Of a stretch of DNA of 64,000 nucleotides, positions 1 to 8,605 are shown piece by piece. Below the pieces are notes generated by a model. That model saw only the letters and a list, made by a program, of their open reading frames with translations. It was not told the origin of the DNA and searched no databases. The position numbers were made by a program, and so were the translations under genes. Within the stretch, counting starts at the first letter, position 1; each line of letters starts with the position of its first letter. Source of the stretch: VYDC01 sp963667515 (GTDB lineage: Bacteria; Chloroflexota; Dehalococcoidia; UBA2979). The DNA lies in the NCBI GenBank assembly GCA_963667515.2, contig CAXXXY010000005.1, positions 148,014 to 212,013 of the forward strand, given 5' to 3'.

Positions 1-113
1 ACGTCGGTGATGCGCCCCGGCTCGGGCTCGGCCGCGCCGCGCGCGCCGGCACGCGACGCTGCATGCAGCGAGTCGGCGCGAGGGGGGCGGGCGCGGCCCA
101 CGGCGGGCCGGCG

Positions 114-1016
114 CTAGACCGCGGAGGCGATGGGGAGCCGCGCCGGCACCGCGAGCTCGATGAAGGCGAGGGAGCGCCGCAGGTACTCCTCCGGGTGGCG
201 CACGAACGCCTCGCAGTGGCCCGCCTCGGAGGCGACCCACACCTCGTGCTGCCGGCTGAGCGAGGCGGCGGCGAGGTTCAGCGTCTGCGCGGGCGGCACC
301 CGCTCGTCCTGCTCGCCGCAGACGAAGAGCACGGGCACGCGCTCGGCGCGCACCACGGCCGCCATCGGATCGAGTGCGTCGACGTCGGCGCCGAAGAGCC
401 GCCGCGCCAGCAGGTAGCCGAGCCCGAGCAGGTAGCGCGGCACGCGGCGGTGTCGGTGGCGGAGCTGCTCGCGCAGGGAGGCGAGCGGGGAGTCGGCGAT
501 CACCGCGGCGACCGGGCTCTCGGCGGCGGCGGCCGCCAGCGCCAGCGAGGCGCCGAGGCCGAAGCCATGCAGCAGCACCGGGAGACCGGCCGCGCGGCGT
601 CCCGCGTAGGCCACGGCGGCGACCACGTCCAGCAGCTCCGGCCCGCCCAGCAGGTCGCGGCTGCCGGCCGACTCGCCCCGCCCGCGCAGGTCGAAGGCGA
701 GCACGTGGAAGCCGCGGCGGACGTACTCGCGCTGCAGCGACAGCAGGCCGCGCTCCGGGTCGGCGCGCGTCCCGTCGCCGTCGTGCACCATCGTCACCAC
801 GGCCCGCGCTCCGGGCGACTCGATGAACCAGCCGCGAAGCGCCAGCCGATCGGCGGCGTGGAACTGCACCTCTTCGTAGCGGAGCCCGGTGTCGGCGGGC
901 GTGCCGCGCACGCGGCTGCGTGGGGAGCGCGTGAAGCGGTTCGCGAGGTACAGCGCCGCCACGAAATGCCCGAGCGCGATGAACGCGCCGAGGCCTACGA
1001 GCACCGGGATCGCCAT
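114..1016 (-). CDS. alpha/beta hydrolase, membrane-anchored, nucleophile Ser replaced
   Basis: A 300-residue alpha/beta-hydrolase-fold protein. A hydrophobic N-terminal segment (residues 1-25) suggests a membrane anchor. The oxyanion region, the acid (Asp in GEQDERVP) and the C-terminal His (AGHCEAF) are all in place. The nucleophile elbow, however, reads HGFGLGAS, with Gly where this family has Ser (GFSLG); the codon is GGC, one base from the serine codon AGC. Either activity is lost or altered, or this is a base error. The ATG start at 1016 puts the membrane segment at the very N-terminus. Substrate unknown. It is the last identifiable gene at the left edge; the 113 bases beyond its stop hold no call I can support. 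Confidence 0.85.
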   Translation of the reverse strand: MAIPVLVGLGAFIALGHFVAALYLANRFTRSPRSRVRGTPADTGLRYEEVQFHAADRLALRGWFIESPGARAVVTMVHDGDGTRADPERGLLSLQREYVRRGFHVLAFDLRGRGESAGSRDLLGGPELLDVVAAVAYAGRRAAGLPVLLHGFGLGASLALAAAAAESPVAAVIADSPLASLREQLRHRHRRVPRYLLGLGYLLARRLFGADVDALDPMAAVVRAERVPVLFVCGEQDERVPPAQTLNLAAASLSRQHEVWVASEAGHCEAFVRHPEEYLRRSLAFIELAVPARLPIASAV

Positions 1017-1156
1017 GGAACCTCACCCCGCCCGGATCGCCCGGCGCCGTTCCCGCCGGGCGTCATGCACCCTACTACCGCGCCGCCCCCCGCCTCAACA
1101 GTGGAAACCCGGACGGCGTGAGTTATGGCAGGGAGCAGATGAGCGGCGCCCCGGGG

Positions 1157-1705
1157 CTAGATGACCCCGCGCAGGCCCCAGCCGACGGCGAAGGCGACCG
1201 CCGCCGCCGCCGAGCCGATCACCAGCATCTCCAGCCCCGAGCTGAGCCAGTGCGCCCCCGTGATGCGCGTCCGCAGCGCGCCGACCACGAACAGCGTGAC
1301 GGCCGTGAAGGCCGCCGCGACCGGGAAGGCCTCGGCGGGGTCGAGCACGAGGTACGGCAGCAGCGGCACCGCGCCGATGCTGACGAACGAGCCGAAGATC
1401 ACCCCGCCGTGCACCGCGGGCACCCAGCGCCCCGGCTCCTCCCCGCCCTCGTGGTTGGCGCGCGCCTGCCCCTCGGAGCGGCGGCCGAGGTAGTCGCCCG
1501 CGCCCATGGAGATCCCATCGGCGAGCAGGTTCGCGAGCCCCAGCACCAGCGCCACCCCCGAGCCGAGGTCGGCGCCGGTCACGCTGCTGACCACGGCGAA
1601 CGTCGTGATCAGACCGTCGTTCGCGCCGAAGACCAGGTCGCCGATCAGCGCGCGCGGCCCCGGCCAGTCGCGGTTGCCCAGGAACTGCGTCACCGGCAGC
1701 AGCAC
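1157..1705 (-). CDS. VIT1/CCC1-family membrane transporter
   Basis: About 182 residues with roughly five hydrophobic segments. The opening stretch (LVFGANDGLITTFAVVSS, then a Gly/Met-rich helix with DGISMGAGDYL) is the signature of VIT1/CCC1 vacuolar iron/manganese transporter homologues, integral membrane proteins that move Fe2+ or Mn2+. I place the start at the GTG at 1705 because GGGGAGG lies 8 nt upstream; the reading frame stays open further upstream but with no similarity. The next upstream gene on the same strand, 50 bp away, is a GDT1-type cation transporter, so the pair may form a metal-homeostasis unit. Substrate is inferred from family only. Confidence 0.82.
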   Translation of the reverse strand: MLLPVTQFLGNRDWPGPRALIGDLVFGANDGLITTFAVVSSVTGADLGSGVALVLGLANLLADGISMGAGDYLGRRSEGQARANHEGGEEPGRWVPAVHGGVIFGSFVSIGAVPLLPYLVLDPAEAFPVAAAFTAVTLFVVGALRTRITGAHWLSSGLEMLVIGSAAAAVAFAVGWGLRGVI

Positions 1706-1755
1706 GCCCGCGGCCTCCCCACCCGGTCGCGGTTGCGTGCGCCGGGTCGCCCGTA

Positions 1756-2403
1756 TCAGAGCACGGCGACCGCGAGGAGCGCGAGCCCCGCCGCGACGAA
1801 GAGCGCCCCCCGCCGCGCGCTCCACGAGGCGCGGGGCAGCGCCTGCGCCAGCCGCGCCCCCGCGATCACGGCGAGCGCGTCGGCGGCGACCATCCCCGCC
1901 GTCGCCCCCGCCCACACCAGCGCGCCCTCGCCCGCCTCGACCCCGGCGAGCGAGATCGCCGCGAGCTGCGTCTTGTCGCCGAGCTCGGCGATCACGAGCG
2001 CGCCACCGACCGCCGCCGCCAGCAGCAGCGTCGAGCCGCGCCCGCGGACCCCGGCCGCCCGCGCGAGCAGCGCCTGCGCCCCGCGCCTCGGCTGCTCATC
2101 GCCCGCACCGTCCCCGTCCGCGGCGCCTTCCTCTCCCGCGGGAAGCGAGGCACGCAACGTCCACGCGCCCACCGTGACGAAGAGGAGCGCCGCCCCCACC
2201 TCGACAGGGCGCCGCGGCAGCAGCTCGCCGGCGACCGCGCCCAGCAACACCGCCGCCGCCATCAGCAGCGCCGCCGAGACGGCGATCGCCGCCAGCAGCA
2301 CGGCCGCGCGCACGCGCGTCGCGACCGCCAGCACGAGCAGCATCGACTTGTCGCCGAACTCGGCGAGGAAGACGAGCGCGAAGGCCGAGGCGAGCGCGCC
2401 CAC
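1756..2403 (-). CDS. GDT1/UPF0016 (TMEM165-like) cation transporter
   Basis: About 215 residues in two homologous halves, each starting with the family motif E-x-G-D-K-S/T: EFGDKS near the N-terminus and ELGDKT near residue 120. Six hydrophobic segments are separated by an acidic central loop. The family exports Mn2+ or Ca2+ across the membrane. The GTG start at 2403 is only 8 bp beyond the mutM stop, and the RBS (GGGCGAGG) overlaps that stop, so it is almost certainly co-transcribed with mutM. Its neighbour downstream is the VIT1-like transporter. Confidence 0.88.
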   Translation of the reverse strand: MGALASAFALVFLAEFGDKSMLLVLAVATRVRAAVLLAAIAVSAALLMAAAVLLGAVAGELLPRRPVEVGAALLFVTVGAWTLRASLPAGEEGAADGDGAGDEQPRRGAQALLARAAGVRGRGSTLLLAAAVGGALVIAELGDKTQLAAISLAGVEAGEGALVWAGATAGMVAADALAVIAGARLAQALPRASWSARRGALFVAAGLALLAVAVL

Positions 2404-2411
2404 GCCTCGCC

Positions 2412-3242
2412 CTAGCGCCGCTGACAGCCGGGACAGAGGTGCGTGCCGCGCCCGGCGACGCGCCGCTTCACGATCGTCGTGCCGCAGCGCCGGCACGGCT
2501 GCCCCTCGCGCCGGAAGACGGCGACGCGCACGGTGTGCAGCCCCTCCGCCCCCAGCCCGTCGCGGTAGTCGCTGAAGCTCGATCCGCGGTCGGCGATCGA
2601 GGCGGCCAGCGCGTCGCCGACAGCCGCGTGCAGCCGCGCCACCCGCCGCGGCCCCAGCTCGCTCGCGGACGTGCGCGGGTCGATCCGCGCCCGCCAGCAC
2701 GCCTCGTCGGCGTAGATGTTGCCCACCCCCGCCGCCACCGACTGGTCGAGCAGCGCCGCCTTGACCGCCACCGTGCGCCGCCGCAGCGCGCCGCGCAGCC
2801 ATGCCGCCGTGAACTGCTCGGAGAGCGCGTCCGGCCCCGCCCGCGGGAAGGCCTCGCGCGGCTCCTCGACGAGGTGCCAGGTGGCGAACTTGCGCACGTC
2901 GCGCAGCGAGAGCGCCGATCCGTCGTCGAGCTCCACGCGCGCCCGCTCGAAGCGGTGGCGAGGGAACCGCGCCGCGCCCGCCGCCTCGTGCACCAGCGAC
3001 CCGGTCATGCGCAGGTGGATGACCCACGTGCGCCCGTCGTCGAGGCCCAGCAGCAGGTACTTGCCGTGCCGCCCGATGCCCTCGACGCGCCGCCCGGTGA
3101 GCGCCCGCTCCATCTCTCGCGGCGCGTGCGTGACGGCGAGCCGCTCGGCGCCGCGGTGGATGCGCACCCGTTCGAAGCGCCGCCCGACGAGCAGCGGCTG
3201 AAGGTCCCGCCGAATGGTCTCGACCTCTGGCAACTCAGGCAC
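2412..3242 (-). CDS. mutM: formamidopyrimidine-DNA glycosylase (Fpg/MutM)
   Basis: 276 residues, normal family length. The mature N-terminus begins PELPEVE: the catalytic proline and Glu needed for base excision and AP-lyase action on 8-oxoguanine and FapyG. The GKYLLLG lysine motif lies near residue 60, the helix-two-turn-helix contains the GVGNIYADE motif, and the C-terminal zinc finger has CRRC...CPGC. The start codon is GTG at 3242. The gene sits between polA (upstream, same strand) and the GDT1 gene, a base-excision-repair pairing with DNA polymerase I. The sequence immediately before the start is the hairpin repeat at 3248-3264. Confidence 0.96.
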   Translation of the reverse strand: MPELPEVETIRRDLQPLLVGRRFERVRIHRGAERLAVTHAPREMERALTGRRVEGIGRHGKYLLLGLDDGRTWVIHLRMTGSLVHEAAGAARFPRHRFERARVELDDGSALSLRDVRKFATWHLVEEPREAFPRAGPDALSEQFTAAWLRGALRRRTVAVKAALLDQSVAAGVGNIYADEACWRARIDPRTSASELGPRRVARLHAAVGDALAASIADRGSSFSDYRDGLGAEGLHTVRVAVFRREGQPCRRCGTTIVKRRVAGRGTHLCPGCQRR

Positions 3243-3247
3243 GAGCG

Positions 3248-3444
3248 CGAGCGTTCCGCTCGACCCCAGGGGCTGCCGCGAGCGTTCCGTTGCATCCTAG
3301 TGGCTGCCGCTCCTCGAAGAAGACGGCGGCCTTCGGGCGACGAGCATGCTCGGAACAGCGGCGGCGAGAGCTTGCGATCATCCGCCCTCCGGCAGGAGCG
3401 GCAGCCACTAGGGTCGAGCGGAACGCTCGTCGAGCGGAACGCTC
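3248..3444. repeat. inverted cluster of GAGCGGAACGCTC hairpin repeats between mutM and polA
   Basis: The 13-mer GAGCGGAACGCTC is a self-complementary hairpin (5-bp stem, GAA loop). It occurs at 3416-3428 and 3432-3444, in the opposite sense at 3249-3261, and in a degenerate form starting at 3280. The flanks are also shared: GGCAGCC lies 5-10 bases before the motif in both orientations, and the two sides form a large inverted repeat around 3248-3444. The right side lies inside the last codons of polA. Related copies occur at 61.9-62.06 kb. It resembles a REP-type or small miniature element; function unknown. Confidence 0.75.
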
Positions 3445-6329
3445 GCGAGGTCGCCCCACGAGCGGCCCCACTTCTCGTCGAGCTCGAGCGGCACGGCGAG
3501 CTCGATCGAGGGCATGAGCCGCGCCGCGACCGCGCGCACCTCCTCCAGCTCGGCGCGCGGCAGCTCGAAGATCAGCTCGTCGTGCACCTGCAGCACCAGC
3601 CGCGCCAGCGCGCCCTCGCGCCGCCGCTGCTCCAGCTCCGGGTCGATGCGGTTCATCGCGATCTTGATGATGTCGGCGGCCGTGCCCTGCGCCGGCATGT
3701 TGATGGCGATGCGCTCGGCGGCCTGCCGCTGGTTGTGGTCCTGCGCGCGCAGCGCCGGCACCGCGCGCCGACGCCCCGTCAGCGTCTCCGCGTAGCCCCG
3801 CTCGCGCGCCTCCTCGACGACCTGGTCGCGCCACTCCGCGACCCGCGGGTACGCCTCGAAGTAGGCGCGGATGAACTCTTCCGCCTCGTCGCGCGGGATG
3901 CCCTCGCGCTGCGTCAGGCCGAAGGCCGTAAGGCCGTAGAGCACGCCGAAGTTGAAGACCTTGGCGCGCCGCCGCTGCTCGCGGTCCACGTCGTCGGGCG
4001 CCACGCCGAACACCCTCGACGCCGTCGCCGCGTGGATGTCGAGGCCGTCGTGGAACGCCTGCCGCAGCGCCTCGTCGCCCGAGAGGTGCGCCAGGATGCG
4101 CAGCTCGATCTGCGAGTAGTCGACGGAGAGGAAGATCGGGTCGTCGCCGCAGTCGCGCGCCACAAAGGCACGACGCACGTCGTTCCCCATCTCCGTGCGC
4201 ACCGGGATGTTCTGCAGGTTCGGGTCGTTGGAGGAGAGCCGCCCCGTCGCCGCCGTCACCTGCGAGTAGACGGTGTGCACGCGGCCCGTGCGCGGGTTCA
4301 CCTGCCCCGGCAACGTGTCCACGTAGGTGGACTTCAGCTTCGTCAGTTCGCGCCAGCGCAGCACCGCCTCCACCACGGGGTGCACGCCGCGCAGCACCTC
4401 GAGGGCGTTGGCGTCCGTGGTCCAGCCGGTACGCGTCTTGCGCGTCTTGGGCAGCTCCAGCTCCTCGAAGAGGATCTGCGAGAGCTGCTGCGGCGAGCCG
4501 ATCTGGAACTCGTGGCCCACCGAGGCGTAGACCTCGCCCTCGGCGGCGGCGACCTCCTGCTCGAGCTGTGCGCCCAGCTCGGCGAGCACGCCGACATCGA
4601 TGGCGACGCCGCGCCGCTCCATCCGCGCCAGCACCGCGATGTGCGGCCGGTCGAGGTCGTCGAAGACCTCGCGCAGGCCGCTCGCGTCCAGCTCGGGGCC
4701 CAGCAGCGCCGGCAGGCGCAACACGGCGTCCGCACGAGGCGCGGCGTAGCCGCAGACGTCGGCGGTCGCCGCCTCGGAGAACGGGATCGCCTTGCGCCCC
4801 GCGCCCAGCAGCGCCTTGGGCTCGGTCAGCTCGAGGCCCAGCCGATCGAAGGCGAGCCGTGCGAGCGTCATGTTCGCGTCGCCGAGCAGGTACGCGGCGA
4901 GCATCGTGTCGAAGGTGACGCCCTCCGCCTCGACGTGCTCCGGCGACTCGCCGAGCGCGACGAGCCACGCCTTTCCGTTGTGCGCGACGCGCTTGATGGC
5001 GGGGTCGGCGAGCAGCGGCGCGAGCGCGCCCAGCACCTCCGCCTCGCTGAGCTGTACCAGCGGCGCCTCGGCCTCGGCGTCGCCGTCATCGTCCTCGTCC
5101 CCCGCGCCGCTGCTCGGTGCCTCGACGTCGAGCGCCATCGCGGACTGCCCACCGCCCGCCGCGACCTCGGCCGCTGCGGCCTCGCGGGTGCGCCCGTGGC
5201 CGAAGGGGACGTACCAGCCCGTGCCCTCGGCGGTGGAGACGGCCGCGCCGACCAGCGCGTCGGCCGCGCGCATCGGGTGCTCCTCGTCGGCGACCAGCTC
5301 GAGCGCGAGCCGGCCCGCCGCGCGCACCTCGGCGACCAGCTCGTCGAGCTCGGCGGCCGTCGTCGCGAGACGGTAGTGGCCCTCCACCTGGGTGTGCGCG
5401 GCCTCCACCATCGCGGCGGGGCTGCCCGCGGCGTCGACGGGCTCGGGCAGCCGAGCGAGCAGCGTGCGGAACTCCAGCTCGCGGAAGAGCTCGATCACGC
5501 GCTCGCGGTCGTAGCCGCCCCAGCGCGCCTGTTCGAGATCGAGCGTGACGCCGGGCACCTCCTCGACGATCGTCGCAAGGCGCTTCGACAGCTCGGCCTC
5601 GTCGCGGCCGGCGGTCAGCGCCTTCTGAGCGCGCGGGGGCGTGACCTCGTCCAGGTGCGCGTAGACCTCCTCGATCGGCCCCCAGCTCTCGATGAGCGCC
5701 TTCGCGCCTTTCTCGCCGATGCCGCGCACCCCGGGGATGTTGTCGGAGCTGTCGCCGACGAGCGCCTTGTAGTCGACCACCAGCCGCGGCTCGAAGCCGA
5801 AGCGCTCGCGCACCTTCTCCTCGTCGTAGAAGACGTAGTCGCGCTGGTAGGGCCGGTACATGTAGACGCGCACGCCGGGCCGCACGAGCTGCAGCATGTC
5901 GTTGTCGAGCGTGACGATGACGGTGTCGACGCCGGCCTCGACGGCCTGCGCCGCCAGCGTGCCCAGCACGTCGTCGGCCTCGTAGCCGACCGCCTCCATG
6001 CGCGGGACGGCGATCGCCTCCAGCAGCTCGGCGACGCGGGCGATCTGCGGGTGCAGGTCGTCGGGCGTGGGCTCGCGATTCGCCTTGTAGCGCTCGTCCT
6101 CCTGCTTGCGGAAGGTCTCCTCCGAGGCGTCCCACGCCGCGATCACGTGCGTGGGCCGCAGCTCGTTCAGCACAGCGAGCAGCGAGTTCGCGTAGCCGTA
6201 GACGGCCCACACGGGCTCGCCGGTGCGGCCCACGGTGAGCGTGTCGCGCATCGCGAAGTAGGAGCGGAAGATGATCCCGTGCGAGTCGAGGATGACGAGC
6301 AGCGGCGGGCGGTGGGCGGGCTTCGGCAC
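3408..6329 (-). CDS. polA: DNA polymerase I
   Basis: 973 residues in three regions: an N-terminal 5'-3' exonuclease (about 1-300, with EADDVLGTLA, DNDMLQL and GVRGIGEKGA helix-hairpin-helix), a middle 3'-5' exonuclease-like domain (about 315-520) and a C-terminal polymerase domain. Polymerase motif A (DYSQIELRIL), motif B (RRRAKVFNFGVLYG) and motif C (VHDEL) are intact. The exonuclease Exo I motif reads LALELVAD instead of the DxE pattern, so proofreading is probably lost, as in Taq-type enzymes. The last dozen residues, up to the TAG stop, are encoded by two copies of the GAGCGGAACGCTC repeat, so the natural C-terminus may have been rewritten by the repeat. Confidence 0.96.
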   Translation of the reverse strand: MPKPAHRPPLLVILDSHGIIFRSYFAMRDTLTVGRTGEPVWAVYGYANSLLAVLNELRPTHVIAAWDASEETFRKQEDERYKANREPTPDDLHPQIARVAELLEAIAVPRMEAVGYEADDVLGTLAAQAVEAGVDTVIVTLDNDMLQLVRPGVRVYMYRPYQRDYVFYDEEKVRERFGFEPRLVVDYKALVGDSSDNIPGVRGIGEKGAKALIESWGPIEEVYAHLDEVTPPRAQKALTAGRDEAELSKRLATIVEEVPGVTLDLEQARWGGYDRERVIELFRELEFRTLLARLPEPVDAAGSPAAMVEAAHTQVEGHYRLATTAAELDELVAEVRAAGRLALELVADEEHPMRAADALVGAAVSTAEGTGWYVPFGHGRTREAAAAEVAAGGGQSAMALDVEAPSSGAGDEDDDGDAEAEAPLVQLSEAEVLGALAPLLADPAIKRVAHNGKAWLVALGESPEHVEAEGVTFDTMLAAYLLGDANMTLARLAFDRLGLELTEPKALLGAGRKAIPFSEAATADVCGYAAPRADAVLRLPALLGPELDASGLREVFDDLDRPHIAVLARMERRGVAIDVGVLAELGAQLEQEVAAAEGEVYASVGHEFQIGSPQQLSQILFEELELPKTRKTRTGWTTDANALEVLRGVHPVVEAVLRWRELTKLKSTYVDTLPGQVNPRTGRVHTVYSQVTAATGRLSSNDPNLQNIPVRTEMGNDVRRAFVARDCGDDPIFLSVDYSQIELRILAHLSGDEALRQAFHDGLDIHAATASRVFGVAPDDVDREQRRRAKVFNFGVLYGLTAFGLTQREGIPRDEAEEFIRAYFEAYPRVAEWRDQVVEEARERGYAETLTGRRRAVPALRAQDHNQRQAAERIAINMPAQGTAADIIKIAMNRIDPELEQRRREGALARLVLQVHDELIFELPRAELEEVRAVAARLMPSIELAVPLELDEKWGRSWGDLASVPLDERSARP

Positions 6330-6402
6330 GGGCGTCAGTATATCGGGGCGCCCGCGGCCGCAGCCGGGCGCTTCCCCCGATCAGCGCGCGCGGGCCACCC
6401 GC

Positions 6403-6408
6403 TACGAT
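6403..6408 (+). promoter_or_regulatory. TACGAT -10 element
   Basis: TACGAT sits 5 bases before a GTG at 6413 and is the start of the plus-strand unit divergent from polA. An identical TACGAT occurs just before lspA. The distance suits either a leaderless GTG at 6413 or transcription of a leader to the GTG at 6536. No convincing -35 hexamer is visible. Confidence 0.4.
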
Positions 6409-6535
6409 CGCCGTGTGTGCCACCCCCGCCTTCGCCGTGCCCGCCACTCGCACGCGTCGAGCTGAGCTCGCGCCCGCCGCACTCGCGGTCGCCGCGGCGC
6501 GCGCCTCTGGACCGCGCCACTCGGAGCGCGCCCCG

Positions 6536-7189
6536 GTGAGCGGCGTGCTCCACCTCATCGTCGGGAGCCTGCCGGCCGGCGCCGAGCAGGACGCGCGGCT
6601 CGCCGCGGCGCTCGACCTCGGCGGCGCGCTGGCAGGCGCGCCGGGCGTGCGCGCGGCGCTGCTGGGGCGCTCCGCCGAGCACGTCGTCGCCGCCTGCTGG
6701 CTGGACGGCCCGGCCGCGCTCGATCCGTTCGCCGAGTCCGCGCCGCACATGGCCTTCGTGATGCGCGGACTCGCGCCGCTGGTGCGCGGCATGTGGAGCG
6801 CCTCCGTCGCGACCGACGCGCCGCTGCCCGCCGGCGGCGCCGACCCGGCCGACCTCGACGACCTGGACGCCGTCGCCGCGCTGTGGGCGCTCGCCGTCCC
6901 GGAGCGCGCCGGCGTCTACGAGTGGGAGGTGCGCAGCCTGCTCGACGGCATCGCGGCGCTGCCCGGCCGCGCCGTCACCGGGCCGACCGTCGAGGAGCGC
7001 GAGCGCTTCCGCGCGGGCGGCGTCGTCGCGCTGCGCGCGGACGAGCTCGCGCCGTTCCAGCAGGCGCTCGAGGCGGCGCGCGCCGGCTGGCCCGCCTTCG
7101 CCACCGAGCTCGAGGAGGCGCTCGTCCCGGTGCTCCCCGCTCCGGGCGCGAGCGGCGCCGAGAGCGCGCACGAGGGGCAGCGCCCGTGA
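6536..7189 (+). CDS. conserved hypothetical, possibly dimeric alpha/beta-barrel-like
   Basis: About 217 residues from the GTG at 6536, preceded by CGGAGC. An alternative GTG at 6413 would add 41 low-complexity residues and start immediately after a TACGAT -10 element. The first 90 residues contain strand-helix-strand patterns (VLHLIVGSLPAG, HVVAACWLDG, ESAPHMAFV) loosely resembling ABM-type ferredoxin-like folds, and the second half may be a degenerate repeat. No catalytic motif is visible. The stop overlaps the start of the thermonuclease gene by 4 bp (GTGA), so the two are translationally coupled. I do not recognise a function. Confidence 0.7.
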   Translation: MSGVLHLIVGSLPAGAEQDARLAAALDLGGALAGAPGVRAALLGRSAEHVVAACWLDGPAALDPFAESAPHMAFVMRGLAPLVRGMWSASVATDAPLPAGGADPADLDDLDAVAALWALAVPERAGVYEWEVRSLLDGIAALPGRAVTGPTVEERERFRAGGVVALRADELAPFQQALEAARAGWPAFATELEEALVPVLPAPGASGAESAHEGQRP

Positions 7190-7812
7190 GCGCGCAACCG
7201 CCCGCCCCCACACCACGAAGGCGTCGCGCCCGCCCGCTCGCGAGGCCCGACAGCTACAACGTGCCCGCCCGCCGCCGGCGCCTGAACCGCGCGATGGCGC
7301 TGATCGGCGCGCTCATCGTGCTCTCGGTGGTCGGCACGCGGCTGCTCGCACGCAACGACGCGGAGCAGGACGCGCCGCTGCGGGAGACGCTGTTCGGCTG
7401 GGAGTACGCCGCGGGCCCCGACGCGCTCACCCCCGTGAACGTGGCGCGCGTCATCGACGGCGACACGCTGGAGGTCCGCGCGGGCGGCGAGCTGCTGCGC
7501 GTGCGGCTCTTCGGCGTCGACGCCCCCGAGCGCGGCGAGGCCTGCGCGGCCGTCGCGGCGGAGCGGCTGCGGCGGCTGGCGGGCGGGCACGTGCGGCTGC
7601 TGCACGACGAGCGGCTGACCGACGAGGGCGGCCGCGAGCTGCGCTACGTCTTCACACCCGAGGGCATCTCGATCGATGCGCAGCTCGTCGTCGAGGGGCT
7701 GGCCAGCGCGTGGCGCCGCGACGGCGCGCTGCGCGACGCCCTCGTCGCCCTCGAGGAGGACGCCGCCACCCCGGCCTGCCTCGCGACCGGGAGCACGCCC
7801 ACGCGCGCGTGA
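7186..7812 (+). CDS. membrane-anchored thermonuclease (SNase) family protein
   Basis: 208 residues. A basic N-terminus is followed by one hydrophobic segment (MALIGALIVLSVVGTRLL, about residues 38-56), then a staphylococcal-nuclease-like OB-fold domain from about residue 85. It contains VARVIDGDTLEV and VRLFGVDAPERGEAC, which supply the Ca2+-binding aspartates and the catalytic Arg, and AQLVVEGLASAWR near the C-terminus. Expected role: Ca2+-dependent cleavage of DNA or RNA outside the membrane. The start overlaps the preceding stop (GTGA at 7186-7189). It converges with the lipoprotein gene 34 bp downstream. Confidence 0.85.
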   Translation: MSAQPPAPTPRRRRARPLARPDSYNVPARRRRLNRAMALIGALIVLSVVGTRLLARNDAEQDAPLRETLFGWEYAAGPDALTPVNVARVIDGDTLEVRAGGELLRVRLFGVDAPERGEACAAVAAERLRRLAGGHVRLLHDERLTDEGGRELRYVFTPEGISIDAQLVVEGLASAWRRDGALRDALVALEEDAATPACLATGSTPTRA

Positions 7813-7846
7813 CGTCGGCGCCGCCGCTGCGAGGCGCCGGACGCTG

Positions 7847-8605
7847 CTAGGGCGAGCTGCTGCCCTTGTCGAGGGAGAGCAGCCGAAAGATCTGCTCGCC
7901 GTTGTCCCACTGCACCAGCGGATGCGGCGGGTCGATGCCGATCCAGGCGACGCGCGTCGCGCGGCCGCTGCGCACCTGCAGCCGCCACGTCTCGTACGTG
8001 CCGGCGGGCACCTCGATGCGCTCCTGCTGCACCACGGTCGCGCGCACCGTGATCTGGTTGCGGCTCACCGCGCTCACGGAGACGTAGCGCGCGTCGTACT
8101 CCTCGTCGAGGGGGAGCGTGCGCCAGAGCCACAGCGCGCTCTCGTTGTCGTAGGCGTTCTCGCGCAGCCGCAGCTCGCGCTCATCAGCGTCGCCGTCAGC
8201 CTGGACGCGTCGGAGCAGGACTGAGGAGCGGTCGGCGACGTAGGCGGCGTACCAGCGCTCGACCTCGTCGCCCTGCGTCGCCTCGCGGCTGCTCGACGTG
8301 GGGGCCAGCGTGCTAGCGAGCGCCACCACCTGCGAGGCGTCGAACACATCGTCCTCGGCGGCACCCGCGGCGATGTAACGCTGCACCAGTAGCCACGCGC
8401 CGTCCCCGCAGGTGGCCTCGAGCGTCCCCGTCGCCACCGGAGTGCCGTCGATCTCCTCCAGCGCGTAGCGCGCGCTCTCGCCACAGCCGAAGGCGACGCG
8501 CTGCGGGACGGCGTCGACATTGTCGCCGCCGCTCGTCGCCGAGCAGGCCGCCGCGAGCGCGACGAGCAGCAGCGCGCCCGCGAGGACAGCGAGGCGGCCC
8601 GTCAC
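7847..8605 (-). CDS. putative secreted lipoprotein
   Basis: 252 residues from a GTG that overlaps the threonine-aldolase stop (GTGA). The N-terminus is a hydrophobic signal ending in a lipobox-like LAAAC at about residue 21, so the mature protein would be lipid-anchored at a Cys followed by Ser/Gly/Asp-rich sequence. The mature part is beta-rich (ITVRATVVQQERIEVPAGTY, WRLQVRSG, RVAWIGI), a pattern seen in DUF3108-like periplasmic or lipoprotein domains. One further Cys pair may form a disulfide. No function can be assigned; co-transcription with the aldolase is likely from the overlap. Confidence 0.72.
   Translation of the reverse strand: MTGRLAVLAGALLLVALAAACSATSGGDNVDAVPQRVAFGCGESARYALEEIDGTPVATGTLEATCGDGAWLLVQRYIAAGAAEDDVFDASQVVALASTLAPTSSSREATQGDEVERWYAAYVADRSSVLLRRVQADGDADERELRLRENAYDNESALWLWRTLPLDEEYDARYVSVSAVSRNQITVRATVVQQERIEVPAGTYETWRLQVRSGRATRVAWIGIDPPHPLVQWDNGEQIFRLLSLDKGSSSP

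Noticed and set aside
1..113. Possible start of another minus-strand gene (ATG near 64)
   Set aside because: Only about 20 codons before the window edge, Ala/Arg-rich, no RBS; cannot be supported.
2439..6539. Very long plus-strand open frame opposite mutM and polA
   Set aside because: Antisense shadow of high-GC genes; Arg/Pro/Gly-rich with no domain, while the minus-strand genes are clearly real.
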